A stretch of DNA of 64,000 nt from Salinarimonas sp. (GCF_040111675.1 NZ_CP157794.1:4175501-4239500); one strand, 5' to 3'; shown: positions 50,670 through 60,872, counted from the stretch's first letter. Made by a program: numbers and translations. The notes: generated from the letters alone by a model not told the origin.

Positions 50670-53600
50670 ATGCCGCAGAAGCCCCGCGTCGTCGACGTAC
50701 TCCCGCTCACCGCGCTGCAGGAGGGCATCCTGCTTCAATGCAATTTGACGAGCAGGAAGGAGACCTATTGCAGCCAGATCGTCACACCGGTCCCGGACGA
50801 CGGCCGACCCGAGATCTGGCGGGATGTCTTCGATGCGCTCGTCGCACGCCACGAGGCCCTCCGCAGCGCCTTCCACTGGCGGCGGGTCTCGCGCCCCGTC
50901 CAGACGATCCTCTCGGACGCCCGTGTGCCATTCTCGTTCCGCGATCTCTCCGACCTCCCGCCTCCGGAGGCCGAGCGTGCGGCGCGAGCGGCGTTCCGCG
51001 AGCATCTCCAGGAGGGCTTCGACCTGACCGAGCCGCCTCTCGTCAAGCTTCGGGCAGTGCGGGTCCAGCCGGGACGCCTGCTGCTCGGGCTGATGAGCCA
51101 TCATCTCGCGGTGGACGGCTGGTCGACCGACGTCCTCACGGCCGAAGCAGCCGAAGCCTTCCGCTGCCTTTCGGAAGGACGTCCGATCCGCTTCTCCGCA
51201 GCGCCGCCGCCGCTGCTGCGAGCGACCCTGCCTCTGCGTCCTCCCCCGACCGAAGCCGCGCGGAACCTCGCCCGGCATCTCGAAGGTCTGGATCTGCCCA
51301 CGCCGTTTCCGTTGCCGATGCGCGCTCACGCCGAGCCGGGCGAGAAGCGGCATGTGCGTCGACGCCTGCAGGGGCCGGCTCTCGAGACGCTACGCGCGTT
51401 CTGCCGCGCTCGAGGCGTCACCTTGGCAACGCTCGTGAACGGCGTCTGGGGCCTGACGCTCGCGCGGTTCGGCTTCACGTCGTCCAGCGTTCACGGGGTC
51501 GTGACCGCCGGTCGGCAGCCCGGCGCCGAAGCCGACCGGCTGGTCGGCATGTACGTCTCGTCCTTGCCGCTCCGGATCGACGTGGAGCAGAACCGCGGCG
51601 TCGCCGACTGGCTTCGCCAGCTCCAGCGCACATTCGCTCGCATGCGCGAGTGGGACGGCGTCGGATTGGCGGATATCCGCCGAGCTATCGGCGGCCACGC
51701 CAGGGGAGAGCTCTTCCAGACCATCGTCGTCGTGCAGAATCAGCGGCGAAGCGAGCGTGGCGGAGAGGGAGCGGACTGGCTGCGAGACGGCTTCGACTCG
51801 GAGGACACCCATTATCCGCTCGTCCTGACGGTCACGCCGGGCGAGGTCTTGTCGTTGCGGCTCGTGTACGATGCGCAGCGCCTCGCTGAGCCGGATGTGG
51901 ACGATCTTCTGGCCGCGTTCACGGCGCTGCTCGGGGAGGCGGCGGCGCGGCCGGAGGCGCCGGTGGGCTCGCTGGCGGTGATGCCGGAGCGGGAGCGTCG
52001 GCGCGTGGTGGAGGCGTTCAACGCCACGCGCGACGAGACGATCGAGACGGCGGTGCGGGTGGACGATCTCGTGCTGGCGCAGGCGCGGCGCAGCCCGGCG
52101 GCGACGGCGGTGCGCTGCGGGACGCGCAGCCTCGCCTATGCCGAGCTGGAAGAGGCCGCGCAGGCCCTGGCGGTGCGCCTCTCCCGGGCGGGGGTCGGCC
52201 GCGGGGCGGTGGTGGGCGTGTGCCTGGAGCGCTGCCTGGAGCTGCCAGCGGCGCTGCTCGGCATCCTGCGCGCGGGCGCCGCCTACCTGCCCCTCGACCC
52301 GGAGCTGCCGCCCGAGCGGCTGCGCTTCATGGCGCGGGACGCCGGCTGCGCGGCCGTGGTGACCACGCGCGCCCTCTCCGGGACCGCCCCCGAAGAGGCC
52401 GCCCGCCTGCTCCTCGACGAGCCGGAGAGCGATCCCCGCGCGCCCCGCCCCGCGGACGCGGGCGGCGGGCCGCTCGATCCCGCCTACGTGATCTACACGT
52501 CGGGCTCCACCGGACGCCCCAAGGGCGTCGTCGTCCCCCATGCCGGCCTGGCGAACTACCTCGCATGGGCCTGCCGGAGCTATCTCGAGGGCGCGCCGCA
52601 CCGGGCGGAGGGCGCGCTCCTCCACGGCGCCTTCGCCTTCGACATGGCGGTCACGAGCCTGTTCCTGCCGCTCCTCGCCGGGCGGACCCTGTCGATCCTG
52701 CCGGCCGGAGCGGCGCTCGCCCGCCTGGAGGACGCCGCGGGGCCGCAGGGCTGGCCGGCCCTCCTCAAGCTGACCCCCTCCCATCTCGCGGCGCTGGCCG
52801 CCCATCCCGAGGCGTCCGACGGCACGGGACCCGAGATCCTCGTCGTCGGCGGCGAGGCGCTCCCCGCCGCCACGGTGCGCCAGGCGCTGGCGCGCTTCCC
52901 GCGCGCACGCCTCGTCAACGAGTACGGCCCGACCGAGACCGTCGTCGGCTGCGCGGTCTTCGAGGCGCGGGCCGACGCCGAGGACCCCGTCCCGATCGGG
53001 CGGCCGATCGCCAACATGCGCCTCTACGTGCTCGACGCGGGCGGGGAGCCGTGCCCGGTCGGGGTCGTGGGCGAGCTCCACATCGCCGGCGTGGGCCTGG
53101 CCCAGGGCTATCTCGGCCGTCCCGGACAGACCGCCGAGCGCTTCCTGCCGGACCCGTTCGGGCCCCCCGGCGGCCGCCTCTACCGCACCGGCGACCTGGC
53201 GCGCTGGCGCCGCGACGGCGCCCTCGACTATCTCGGGCGCAACGACGACCAGGTGAAGATCCGCGGCCATCGCATCGAGCTCGGCGAGGTCGAGGCCGCC
53301 CTCGCCGCCGCCCCCGGCGTGCGCGCCGCCGCCGTCGCCGCCCGCCCCGATCCCGCCGGCGCCACCCGCCTCGTCGGCTACCTCGTCGGGGAGACCGGAG
53401 CGGCCGCCCTCGACCGCGACGCCGTGCGCGACCACCTGCGCACGCGCCTGCCCCCCGCCATGATCCCCCCGATCCTCCACCCCGTCGACGCCCTCCCCCT
53501 CACGCCCAACGGAAAGCTCGACCGAAACGCCCTCCCCGAGCCCGACGACGAGCCCACCCACGGCGCCGCCGCCTTCGAGCCGCCCCTCGGCCCCGTCGAG

Positions 53601-56600
53601 GACACCCTCGCCGCCATCTGGCGCGACATCCTCCAGACCGACCGAATCGGACGCCACGACGACTTCTTCGCCCGCGGCGGACATTCGCTCCTGGCGATGA
53701 GGCTCGCGGCGGCGATCACGCGCGTCCTGGACGCGGATCTCCCCCTGGCCGCCCTGTTCGAGGCTCCGACGCTCGCAGACCTCGCCGAGCGGGTGGCCGC
53801 GGCGCGCGGCGCGGAGCGGCTCGCGCCGATCCTGCCCCGGCCGAGCCGCGACCCGGCGCCGCTGTCCTTCGCCCAGGAGCGGCTCTGGTTCCTCGAGCAG
53901 CTGTCGGGAGCGGGCGGCGCCTACAACGTTCCCCTCGCGCTGCGCCTGGAGGGCGCGCTCGACCGCGCGGCCCTGCGCGGCGCCATGACCGCGTTGGCGC
54001 AACGCCACGAGATCCTGCGCACGCGCTATCGCGAGGGTGGGGGGCGGCCCGTTCAGATCGTCGACCCGCAGGCCGCCATCCCCCTCGTCGAGCATGACCT
54101 GCGCAGCCTGGACGAGCCCGCGCGGGAGCGCGCGCGCATCGACGCCATGCGCCGGGAAGCCGAGACACCCTTCGACCTCACCGCCGGCCTGCCGGCGCGC
54201 GCGGCGCTGCTGCGCCTCGACGAGCAGGACCACGTCCTGCTCGTCACCCTCCATCACGTCGCATCGGACGCCTGGTCGCTGAACGTCCTGGTCCGCGAGT
54301 TCGGCGCGATCTACACGGCCCTGGCGCGCGGCGAGCCGGCCACGCTGCCCGCCCTGCCGATCCAGTACGCCGACTACGCGCTCTGGCAGCGCGAACGGCT
54401 CGACGGCCCGACGCTCCAGCGCCAGCTCGCATGGTGGACACAGCGGCTCCAGAACGCCCCCGGCCTCACCCTGCCTACGGACAGGCCCCACCCGCCACGG
54501 TTCGACCCGACCGGTGCGCGGCTGGCCTTCACCCTGCCCGAGCCCGCGACGCGCGCGCTGAAGCGGCTGGCGCACGAGGAGGGCGCCACCCTCTTCATGG
54601 CGCTGCTGAGCGGGCTCTCGGTGCTGCTCGGGCGCCATGCCGGCCAGGAGGACGTGGTGATCGGCAGCCCGGTGGCCAATCGCAGCCGGCCGGAGACGGC
54701 CGGCCTGATCGGGCCGCTCCTCAACACCCTGGCCCTGCGCACCCGCTTCAGCGGCCGCACGAGCTTCCGCGACCTGCTGCGTCGGGTCCGCCGCGAGACC
54801 CTCGACGCCTACGCCAACATGGACCTCCCCTTCGAGCAGCTGGTCGAGGCGCTGGCGCCCGAGCGCCGAACCGATCGCCATCCCGTTTTCCAGGCGATGC
54901 TCTCGCTGGAGCAGCCGAGCGAGACGCAGGCGCTGCCGGGCCTGCGCAGCCGGTTCCTGGCGCAGCCGAGGATCACCACCAAGTTCGACCTCACCCTGTT
55001 CGTGACCGACGCCGGGACGCAGCTGACGGGGCGGCTGGAATACGCCACGGCCCTGTTCGACCGTGAGACGGTGGAGCGCCTGTCGGAGGGGCTGACGGCG
55101 CTGCTCGGGGAGGCGGCGGCGCGGCCGGAGGCGCCGGTGGGCTCGCTGGCGGTGATGCCGGAGCAGGAGCGTCGGCGCGTGGTGGCGACGTTCAACGCCA
55201 CGCGCGACGAGACGATCGAGACGGCGGTGCGGGTGGACGATCTCGTGCTGGCGCAGGCGCGGCGCAGCCCGGCGGCGACGGCGGTGCGCTGCGGGACGCG
55301 CAGCCTCGCCTATGCCGAGCTGGAAGAGGCCGCGCAGGCCCTGGCGGTGCGCCTCTCCCGGGCGGGGGTCGGCCGCGGGGCGGTGGTGGGCGTGTGCCTG
55401 GAGCGCTGCCTGGAGCTGCCAGCGGCGCTGCTCGGCATCCTGCGCGCGGGCGCCGCCTACCTGCCCCTCGACCCGGAGCTGCCGCCCGAGCGGCTGCGCT
55501 TCATGGCGCGGGACGCCGGCTGCGCGGCCGTGGTGACCACGCGCGCCCTCTCCGGGACCGCCCCGGAAGAGGGCGCCCGCCTGCTCCTCGACGAGCCGGA
55601 GAGCGATCCCCGCGCGCCCCGCCCCGCGGACGCGGGCGGCGGGCCGCTCGATCCCGCCTACGTGATCTACACGTCGGGCTCCACCGGACGCCCCAAGGGC
55701 GTCGTCGTCCCTCATGCCGGCGTCGTCAACCGCCTCGTCTGGATGCAGCGCCAGTACGGCCTCGGTCCCCACGACCGCGTCCTGCAGAAGACGCCCCTCG
55801 GCTTCGACGTCTCGGTATGGGAGCTCTTCGCCCCGCTGATCGCCGGCGCCGAGCTGGTGATGGCGCGCCCGGGCGGGCATCGCGACCCGGGCTACCTCGC
55901 CGAGGAGATCGCGCGCTCCGGCGTCACCGTCCTGCATTTCGTGCCCTCGATGCTGCGCCAGTACGCGGCCACGGCGCCGGCCCGCGACGGCGTGCGCCTG
56001 GTCGTCGCCTCGGGCGAGGCGCTCGGCGCCGACCAGCCCGCCGCCGCCGCGCGCTGCTTCCCGAACGCGGCCGTGCACAACCTCTACGGCCCGACGGAGG
56101 CCTCGATCGAGGTGAGCTGGTGGGCGTGCGACCCGGCTGCGACGGACCCCGTCCCGATCGGGCGGCCGATCGCCAACATGCGCCTCTACGTGCTCGACGC
56201 GGGCGGGGAGCCGTGCCCGGTCGGGGTCGTGGGCGAGCTCCACATCGCCGGCGTGGGCCTGGCCCAGGGCTATCTCGGCCGTCCCGGACAGACCGCCGAG
56301 CGCTTCCTGCCGGACCCGTTCGGGCCCCCCGGCGGCCGCCTCTACCGCACCGGCGACCTGGCGCGCTGGCGCCGCGACGGCGCCCTCGACTATCTCGGGC
56401 GCAACGACGACCAGGTGAAGATCCGCGGCCATCGCATCGAGCTCGGCGAGGTCGAGGCCGCCCTCGCCGCCGCCCCCGGCGTGCGCGCCGCCGCCGTCGC
56501 CGCCCGCCCCGATCCCGCCGGCGCCACCCGCCTCGTCGGCTACCTCGTCGGGGAGACCGGAGCGGCCGCCCTCGACCGCGACGCCGTGCGCGACCACCTG

Positions 56601-59600
56601 CGCACGCGCCTGCCCCCCGCCATGATCCCCCCGATCCTCCACCCCGTCGACGCCCTCCCCCTCACGCCCAACGGAAAGCTCGACCGAAACGCACTCCCCG
56701 AGCCCGACGACGAGCCCACCCACGGCGCCGCCGCCTGCGAGCCGCCCCTCGGCCCCGTCGAGGACACCCTCGCCGCCATCTGGCGCGACATCCTCCAGAC
56801 CGACCGAATCGGACGCCACGACGACTTCTTCGCCCGCGGCGGACATTCGCTCCTGGCGATGAGGCTCGCGGCGGCGATCACGCGCGTCCTGGACGCGGAT
56901 CTCCCCCTGGCCGCCCTGTTCGAGGCTCCGACGCTCGCGGGCCTCGCCGAGCGGGTGGCCGCGGCGCGCGGCGCGGAGCGGCTCGCGCCGATCCTGCCCC
57001 GGCCGAGCCGCGACCCGGCGCCGCTGTCCTTCGCCCAGGAGCGGCTCTGGTTCCTCGAGCAGCTGTCGGGAGCGGGCGGCGCCTACAACGTTCCCCTCGC
57101 GCTGCGCCTGGAGGGCGCGCTCGACCGCGCGGCCCTGCGCGGCGCCATGACCGCGTTGGCGCAACGCCACGAGATCCTGCGCACGCGCTATCGCGAGGGT
57201 GGGGGGCGGCCCGTTCAGATCGTCGACCCGCAGGCCGCCATCCCCCTCGTCGAGCATGACCTGCGCAGCCTGGACGAGCCCGCGCGGGAGCGCGCGCGCA
57301 TCGACGCCATGCGCCGGGAAGCCGAGACACCCTTCGACCTCACCGCCGGCCTGCCGGCGCGCGCGGCGCTGCTGCGCCTCGACGAGCAGGACCACGTCCT
57401 GCTCGTCACCCTCCATCACGTCGCATCGGACGCCTGGTCGCTGAACGTCCTGGTCCGCGAGTTCGGCGCGATCTACACGGCCCTGGCGCGCGGCGAGCCG
57501 GCCACGCTGCCCGCCCTGCCGATCCAGTACGCCGACTACGCGCTCTGGCAGCGCGAACGGCTCGACGGCCCGACGCTCCAGCGCCAGCTCGCATGGTGGA
57601 CACAGCGGCTCCAGAACGCCCCCGGCCTCACCCTGCCTACGGACAGGCCCCACCCGCCACGGTTCGACCCGACCGGTGCGCGGCTGGCCTTCACCCTGCC
57701 CGAGCCCGCGACGCGCGCGCTGAAGCGGCTGGCGCACGAGGAGGGCGCCACCCTCTTCATGGCGCTGCTGAGCGGGCTCTCGGTGCTGCTCGGGCGCCAT
57801 GCCGGCCAGGAGGACGTGGTGATCGGCAGCCCGGTGGCCAATCGCAGCCGGCCGGAGACGGCCGGCCTGATCGGGCCGCTCCTCAACACCCTGGCCCTGC
57901 GCACCCGCTTCAGCGGCCGCACGAGCTTCCGCGACCTGCTGCGTCGGGTCCGCCGCGAGACCCTCGACGCCTACGCCAACATGGACCTCCCCTTCGAGCA
58001 GCTGGTCGAGGCGCTGGCGCCCGAGCGCCGAACCGATCGCCATCCCGTTTTCCAGGCGATGCTCTCGCTGGAGCAGCCGAGCGAGACGCAGGCGCTGCCG
58101 GGCCTGCGCAGCCGGTTCCTGGCGCAGCCGAGGATCACCACCAAGTTCGACCTCACCCTGTTCGTGACCGACGCCGGGACGCAGCTGACGGGGCGGCTGG
58201 AATACGCCACGGCCCTGTTCGACCGTGAGACGGTGGAGCGCCTGTCGGAGGGGCTGACGGCGCTGCTCGGGGAGGCGGCGGCGCGGCCGGAGGCGCCGGT
58301 GGGCTCGCTGGCGGTGATGCCGGAGCGGGAGCGTCGGCGCGTGGTGGCGACGTTCAACGCCACGCGCGACGAGACGATCGAGACGGCGGTGCGGGTGGAC
58401 GATCTCGTGCTGGCGCAGGCGCGGCGCAGCCCGGCGGCGACGGCGGTGCGCTGCGGGACGCGCAGCCTCGCCTATGCCGAGCTGGAAGAGGCCGCGCAGG
58501 CCCTGGCGGTGCGCCTCTCCCGGGCGGGGGTCGGCCGCGGGGCGGTGGTGGGCGTGTGCCTGGAGCGCTGCCTGGAGCTGCCAGCGGCGCTGCTCGGCAT
58601 CCTGCGCGCGGGCGCCGCCTACCTGCCCCTCGACCCGGAGCTGCCGCCCGAGCGGCTGCGCTTCATGGCGCGGGACGCCGGCTGCGCGGCCGTGGTGACC
58701 ACGCGCGCCCTCTCCGGGACCGCCCCCGAAGAGGCCGCCCGCCTGCTCCTCGACGAGCCGGAGAGCGATCCCCGCGCGCCCCGCCCCGCGGACGCGGGCG
58801 GCGGGCCGCTCGATCCCGCCTACGTGATCTACACGTCGGGCTCCACCGGACGCCCCAAGGGCGTCGTCGTCCCCCATGCCGGCCTGGCGAACTACCTCGC
58901 ATGGGCCTGCCGGAGCTATCTCGAGGGCGCGCCGCACCGGGCGGAGGGCGCGCTCCTCCACGGCGCCTTCGCCTTCGACATGGCGGTCACGAGCCTGTTC
59001 CTGCCGCTGCTCGCCGGGCGGACCCTGTCGATCCTGCCGGCCGGAGCGGCGCTCGCCCGCCTGGAGGACGCCGCGGGGCCGCAGGGCTGGCCGGCCCTCC
59101 TCAAGCTGACCCCCTCCCATCTCGCGGCGCTGGCCGCCCATCCCGCGGCGTCCGACGGCACGGGACCCGAGATCCTCGTCGTCGGCGGCGAGGCGCTCCC
59201 CGCCGCCACCGTGCGCCAGGCGCTGGCGCGTTTCCCGCGCGCACGCCTCGTCAACGAGTACGGCCCGACCGAGACCGTCGTCGGCTGCGCGGTCTTCGAG
59301 GCGCGGGCCGACGCCGAGGACCCCGTCCCGATCGGGCGGCCGATCGCCAACATGCGCCTCTACGTGCTCGACGCGGGCGGGGAGCCGTGCCCGGTCGGGG
59401 TCGTGGGCGAGCTCCACATCGCCGGCGTGGGCCTGGCCCAGGGCTATCTCGGCCGTCCCGGACAGACCGCCGAGCGCTTCCTGCCGGACCCGTTCGGGCC
59501 CCCCGGCGGCCGCCTCTACCGCACCGGCGACCTGGCGCGCTGGCGCCGCGACGGCGCCCTCGACTATCTCGGGCGCAACGACGACCAGGTGAAGATCCGC

Positions 59601-60872
59601 GGCCATCGCATCGAGCTCGGCGAGGTCGAGGCCGCCCTCGCCGCCGCCCCCGGCGTGCGCGCCGCCGCCGTCGCCGCCCGCCCCGATCCCGCCGGCGCCA
59701 CCCGCCTCGTCGGCTACCTCGTCGGGGAGACCGGAGCGGCCGCCCTCGACCGCGACGCCGTGCGCGACCACCTGCGCACGCGCCTGCCCCCCGCCATGAT
59801 CCCCCCGATCCTCCACCCCGTCGACGCCCTCCCCCTCACGCCCAACGGAAAGCTCGACCGAAACGCACTCCCCGAGCCCGACGACGAGCCCACCCACGGC
59901 GCCGCCGCCTTCGAACCGCCCCTCGGCCCCGTCGAGGACACCCTCGCCGCCATCTGGCGCGACATCCTCCAGACCGACCGAATCGGACGCCACGACGACT
60001 TCTTCGCCCGCGGCGGACATTCGCTGATTCTGATCGCGATCAGCCGCCGAGTGCGCGAGGCTTTCGGCGTCGATCTCACGATCCGCTCGATCTACGAGAA
60101 TCCGACGATCGCCACCCTCGCCGCGCTCGTCGGCGGGGAGGCCCGGCCACCGGCGGGATCCGCCCGACTCGTCAGCCATGCCGGGGCGAGGCCGACACGG
60201 CATGTCTTCTGCCTTCCGCCGATGAGCGGCACGCCTCACGCCTATGCGCATCTCGCCGAGAAGCTCGGGCCCGACACCGCCTTGCATTGCTTCCGGGCTC
60301 TCGGGCTCGACGAGGGCACCGTCCCGCACGGCTCCGTCGACGATCTCGTCGACGACTATGTGGACCTCATGCGATCCGTGCAGCCGGACGGACCGTACAC
60401 GCTCATCGGCTGGTCGTTCGGCGCCGCGGTCGCGCATGCGGTCGCAGCGCGGCTCCTGTCGACGGGGCGCATCGTGGACGGTTTGTTCCTGCTCGATCCG
60501 CCGAGCCTCGGCGACATTTCCATCGACCGCCGGCAGCTGCGTCGCGACTTCGACACCGTCGTCGCGCGTCACAGATCCGTCCTCTACGGTTCGGGGGGCG
60601 AGCTGGTCCTCGGCGACGCCCTCGACCGCCATTTCCTGGTCTATGCCGCGAACCTGGAGATCCTGCGGACGCTGTCTCCCGAGCGGTTGGACACCGACGC
60701 GTTCGTGTTCACCGCCAGCGGCACGGCTCGGAGCGAGCGCAATCGCGCGCTTCTGCGCGAGTGCGCAGCCCGCGTCGAGATGGTCGAGGTCATGTGCGAC
60801 CACTTCACGATGCTCACGTCGCCGGCGCTCGACGTCGTGGCGCGAGCCATACGCCGGCGGCTCGATCTCTGA
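50670..60872 (+). CDS. NRPS5: modules 14-16, C-A-T-C-A-T-C-A-T-TE
   Basis: The protein has 3400 residues. Approximate domains: C14 9-435 (HHLAVDGWS at 144, follows the NRPS4 epimerase so expected to accept D-Asn), A14 455-955, T14 (Ser1006), C15 1055-1505 (HH1195), A15 1515-2015, T15 (Ser2060), C16 2110-2560 (HH2249), A16 2570-3070, T16 (Ser3118), thioesterase 3175-3400 (Ser3249 in GWSFG, Asp3276, His3378). Codes: A14 and A16 DMTKVGEVGK (Asn), A15 DVWHVSLIEK (Ser-like). Predicted output: Asn, Ser, Asn, then release as linear or cyclic product. From 51921 to 60023 the gene is a tandem array of nearly identical A-T-C units (3174 and 3162 bp), the 12-bp difference coming from the specificity cassette. 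All three T domains read FFARGGHS instead of the usual FFxLGGHS. Short-read assembly of this gene should be treated with care. Confidence 0.96.
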   Translation: MPQKPRVVDVLPLTALQEGILLQCNLTSRKETYCSQIVTPVPDDGRPEIWRDVFDALVARHEALRSAFHWRRVSRPVQTILSDARVPFSFRDLSDLPPPEAERAARAAFREHLQEGFDLTEPPLVKLRAVRVQPGRLLLGLMSHHLAVDGWSTDVLTAEAAEAFRCLSEGRPIRFSAAPPPLLRATLPLRPPPTEAARNLARHLEGLDLPTPFPLPMRAHAEPGEKRHVRRRLQGPALETLRAFCRARGVTLATLVNGVWGLTLARFGFTSSSVHGVVTAGRQPGAEADRLVGMYVSSLPLRIDVEQNRGVADWLRQLQRTFARMREWDGVGLADIRRAIGGHARGELFQTIVVVQNQRRSERGGEGADWLRDGFDSEDTHYPLVLTVTPGEVLSLRLVYDAQRLAEPDVDDLLAAFTALLGEAAARPEAPVGSLAVMPERERRRVVEAFNATRDETIETAVRVDDLVLAQARRSPAATAVRCGTRSLAYAELEEAAQALAVRLSRAGVGRGAVVGVCLERCLELPAALLGILRAGAAYLPLDPELPPERLRFMARDAGCAAVVTTRALSGTAPEEAARLLLDEPESDPRAPRPADAGGGPLDPAYVIYTSGSTGRPKGVVVPHAGLANYLAWACRSYLEGAPHRAEGALLHGAFAFDMAVTSLFLPLLAGRTLSILPAGAALARLEDAAGPQGWPALLKLTPSHLAALAAHPEASDGTGPEILVVGGEALPAATVRQALARFPRARLVNEYGPTETVVGCAVFEARADAEDPVPIGRPIANMRLYVLDAGGEPCPVGVVGELHIAGVGLAQGYLGRPGQTAERFLPDPFGPPGGRLYRTGDLARWRRDGALDYLGRNDDQVKIRGHRIELGEVEAALAAAPGVRAAAVAARPDPAGATRLVGYLVGETGAAALDRDAVRDHLRTRLPPAMIPPILHPVDALPLTPNGKLDRNALPEPDDEPTHGAAAFEPPLGPVEDTLAAIWRDILQTDRIGRHDDFFARGGHSLLAMRLAAAITRVLDADLPLAALFEAPTLADLAERVAAARGAERLAPILPRPSRDPAPLSFAQERLWFLEQLSGAGGAYNVPLALRLEGALDRAALRGAMTALAQRHEILRTRYREGGGRPVQIVDPQAAIPLVEHDLRSLDEPARERARIDAMRREAETPFDLTAGLPARAALLRLDEQDHVLLVTLHHVASDAWSLNVLVREFGAIYTALARGEPATLPALPIQYADYALWQRERLDGPTLQRQLAWWTQRLQNAPGLTLPTDRPHPPRFDPTGARLAFTLPEPATRALKRLAHEEGATLFMALLSGLSVLLGRHAGQEDVVIGSPVANRSRPETAGLIGPLLNTLALRTRFSGRTSFRDLLRRVRRETLDAYANMDLPFEQLVEALAPERRTDRHPVFQAMLSLEQPSETQALPGLRSRFLAQPRITTKFDLTLFVTDAGTQLTGRLEYATALFDRETVERLSEGLTALLGEAAARPEAPVGSLAVMPEQERRRVVATFNATRDETIETAVRVDDLVLAQARRSPAATAVRCGTRSLAYAELEEAAQALAVRLSRAGVGRGAVVGVCLERCLELPAALLGILRAGAAYLPLDPELPPERLRFMARDAGCAAVVTTRALSGTAPEEGARLLLDEPESDPRAPRPADAGGGPLDPAYVIYTSGSTGRPKGVVVPHAGVVNRLVWMQRQYGLGPHDRVLQKTPLGFDVSVWELFAPLIAGAELVMARPGGHRDPGYLAEEIARSGVTVLHFVPSMLRQYAATAPARDGVRLVVASGEALGADQPAAAARCFPNAAVHNLYGPTEASIEVSWWACDPAATDPVPIGRPIANMRLYVLDAGGEPCPVGVVGELHIAGVGLAQGYLGRPGQTAERFLPDPFGPPGGRLYRTGDLARWRRDGALDYLGRNDDQVKIRGHRIELGEVEAALAAAPGVRAAAVAARPDPAGATRLVGYLVGETGAAALDRDAVRDHLRTRLPPAMIPPILHPVDALPLTPNGKLDRNALPEPDDEPTHGAAACEPPLGPVEDTLAAIWRDILQTDRIGRHDDFFARGGHSLLAMRLAAAITRVLDADLPLAALFEAPTLAGLAERVAAARGAERLAPILPRPSRDPAPLSFAQERLWFLEQLSGAGGAYNVPLALRLEGALDRAALRGAMTALAQRHEILRTRYREGGGRPVQIVDPQAAIPLVEHDLRSLDEPARERARIDAMRREAETPFDLTAGLPARAALLRLDEQDHVLLVTLHHVASDAWSLNVLVREFGAIYTALARGEPATLPALPIQYADYALWQRERLDGPTLQRQLAWWTQRLQNAPGLTLPTDRPHPPRFDPTGARLAFTLPEPATRALKRLAHEEGATLFMALLSGLSVLLGRHAGQEDVVIGSPVANRSRPETAGLIGPLLNTLALRTRFSGRTSFRDLLRRVRRETLDAYANMDLPFEQLVEALAPERRTDRHPVFQAMLSLEQPSETQALPGLRSRFLAQPRITTKFDLTLFVTDAGTQLTGRLEYATALFDRETVERLSEGLTALLGEAAARPEAPVGSLAVMPERERRRVVATFNATRDETIETAVRVDDLVLAQARRSPAATAVRCGTRSLAYAELEEAAQALAVRLSRAGVGRGAVVGVCLERCLELPAALLGILRAGAAYLPLDPELPPERLRFMARDAGCAAVVTTRALSGTAPEEAARLLLDEPESDPRAPRPADAGGGPLDPAYVIYTSGSTGRPKGVVVPHAGLANYLAWACRSYLEGAPHRAEGALLHGAFAFDMAVTSLFLPLLAGRTLSILPAGAALARLEDAAGPQGWPALLKLTPSHLAALAAHPAASDGTGPEILVVGGEALPAATVRQALARFPRARLVNEYGPTETVVGCAVFEARADAEDPVPIGRPIANMRLYVLDAGGEPCPVGVVGELHIAGVGLAQGYLGRPGQTAERFLPDPFGPPGGRLYRTGDLARWRRDGALDYLGRNDDQVKIRGHRIELGEVEAALAAAPGVRAAAVAARPDPAGATRLVGYLVGETGAAALDRDAVRDHLRTRLPPAMIPPILHPVDALPLTPNGKLDRNALPEPDDEPTHGAAAFEPPLGPVEDTLAAIWRDILQTDRIGRHDDFFARGGHSLILIAISRRVREAFGVDLTIRSIYENPTIATLAALVGGEARPPAGSARLVSHAGARPTRHVFCLPPMSGTPHAYAHLAEKLGPDTALHCFRALGLDEGTVPHGSVDDLVDDYVDLMRSVQPDGPYTLIGWSFGAAVAHAVAARLLSTGRIVDGLFLLDPPSLGDISIDRRQLRRDFDTVVARHRSVLYGSGGELVLGDALDRHFLVYAANLEILRTLSPERLDTDAFVFTASGTARSERNRALLRECAARVEMVEVMCDHFTMLTSPALDVVARAIRRRLDL
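51921..55094 (+). repeat. Tandem A-T-C unit 1 of NRPS5 (3174 bp, Asn cassette)
   Basis: It begins at the end of C14 and covers A14, T14 and C15. T14-C15 and T15-C16 differ in only a few visible places (for example TLADL versus TLAGL). Confidence 0.92.
55095..58256 (+). repeat. Tandem A-T-C unit 2 of NRPS5 (3162 bp, Ser cassette)
   Basis: It covers A15, T15 and C16. It is 12 bp shorter than unit 1 because the Ser cassette replaces the Asn cassette. Confidence 0.92.
58257..60023 (+). repeat. Tandem unit 3 of NRPS5 (partial, Asn cassette)
   Basis: It covers A16 and the start of T16. Identity stops at the carrier serine codon (60021), where a different T domain half and the thioesterase follow. 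Confidence 0.92.
60190..60869 (+). other. Thioesterase domain of NRPS5
   Basis: This type I alpha/beta-hydrolase thioesterase ends the assembly line. It has FCLPPMSG near the start (oxyanion region), the nucleophile Ser3249 in GWSFGA, Asp3276 in LLDPP and His3378 in CDHFTML. It is the only TE in the window. Whether it hydrolyses or cyclises is not readable. Confidence 0.93.

Noticed and set aside
51921-60023. Repeats considered as CRISPR or satellite DNA
   Set aside because: The repeat units are about 3.2-kb coding modules, not short repeats with spacers.
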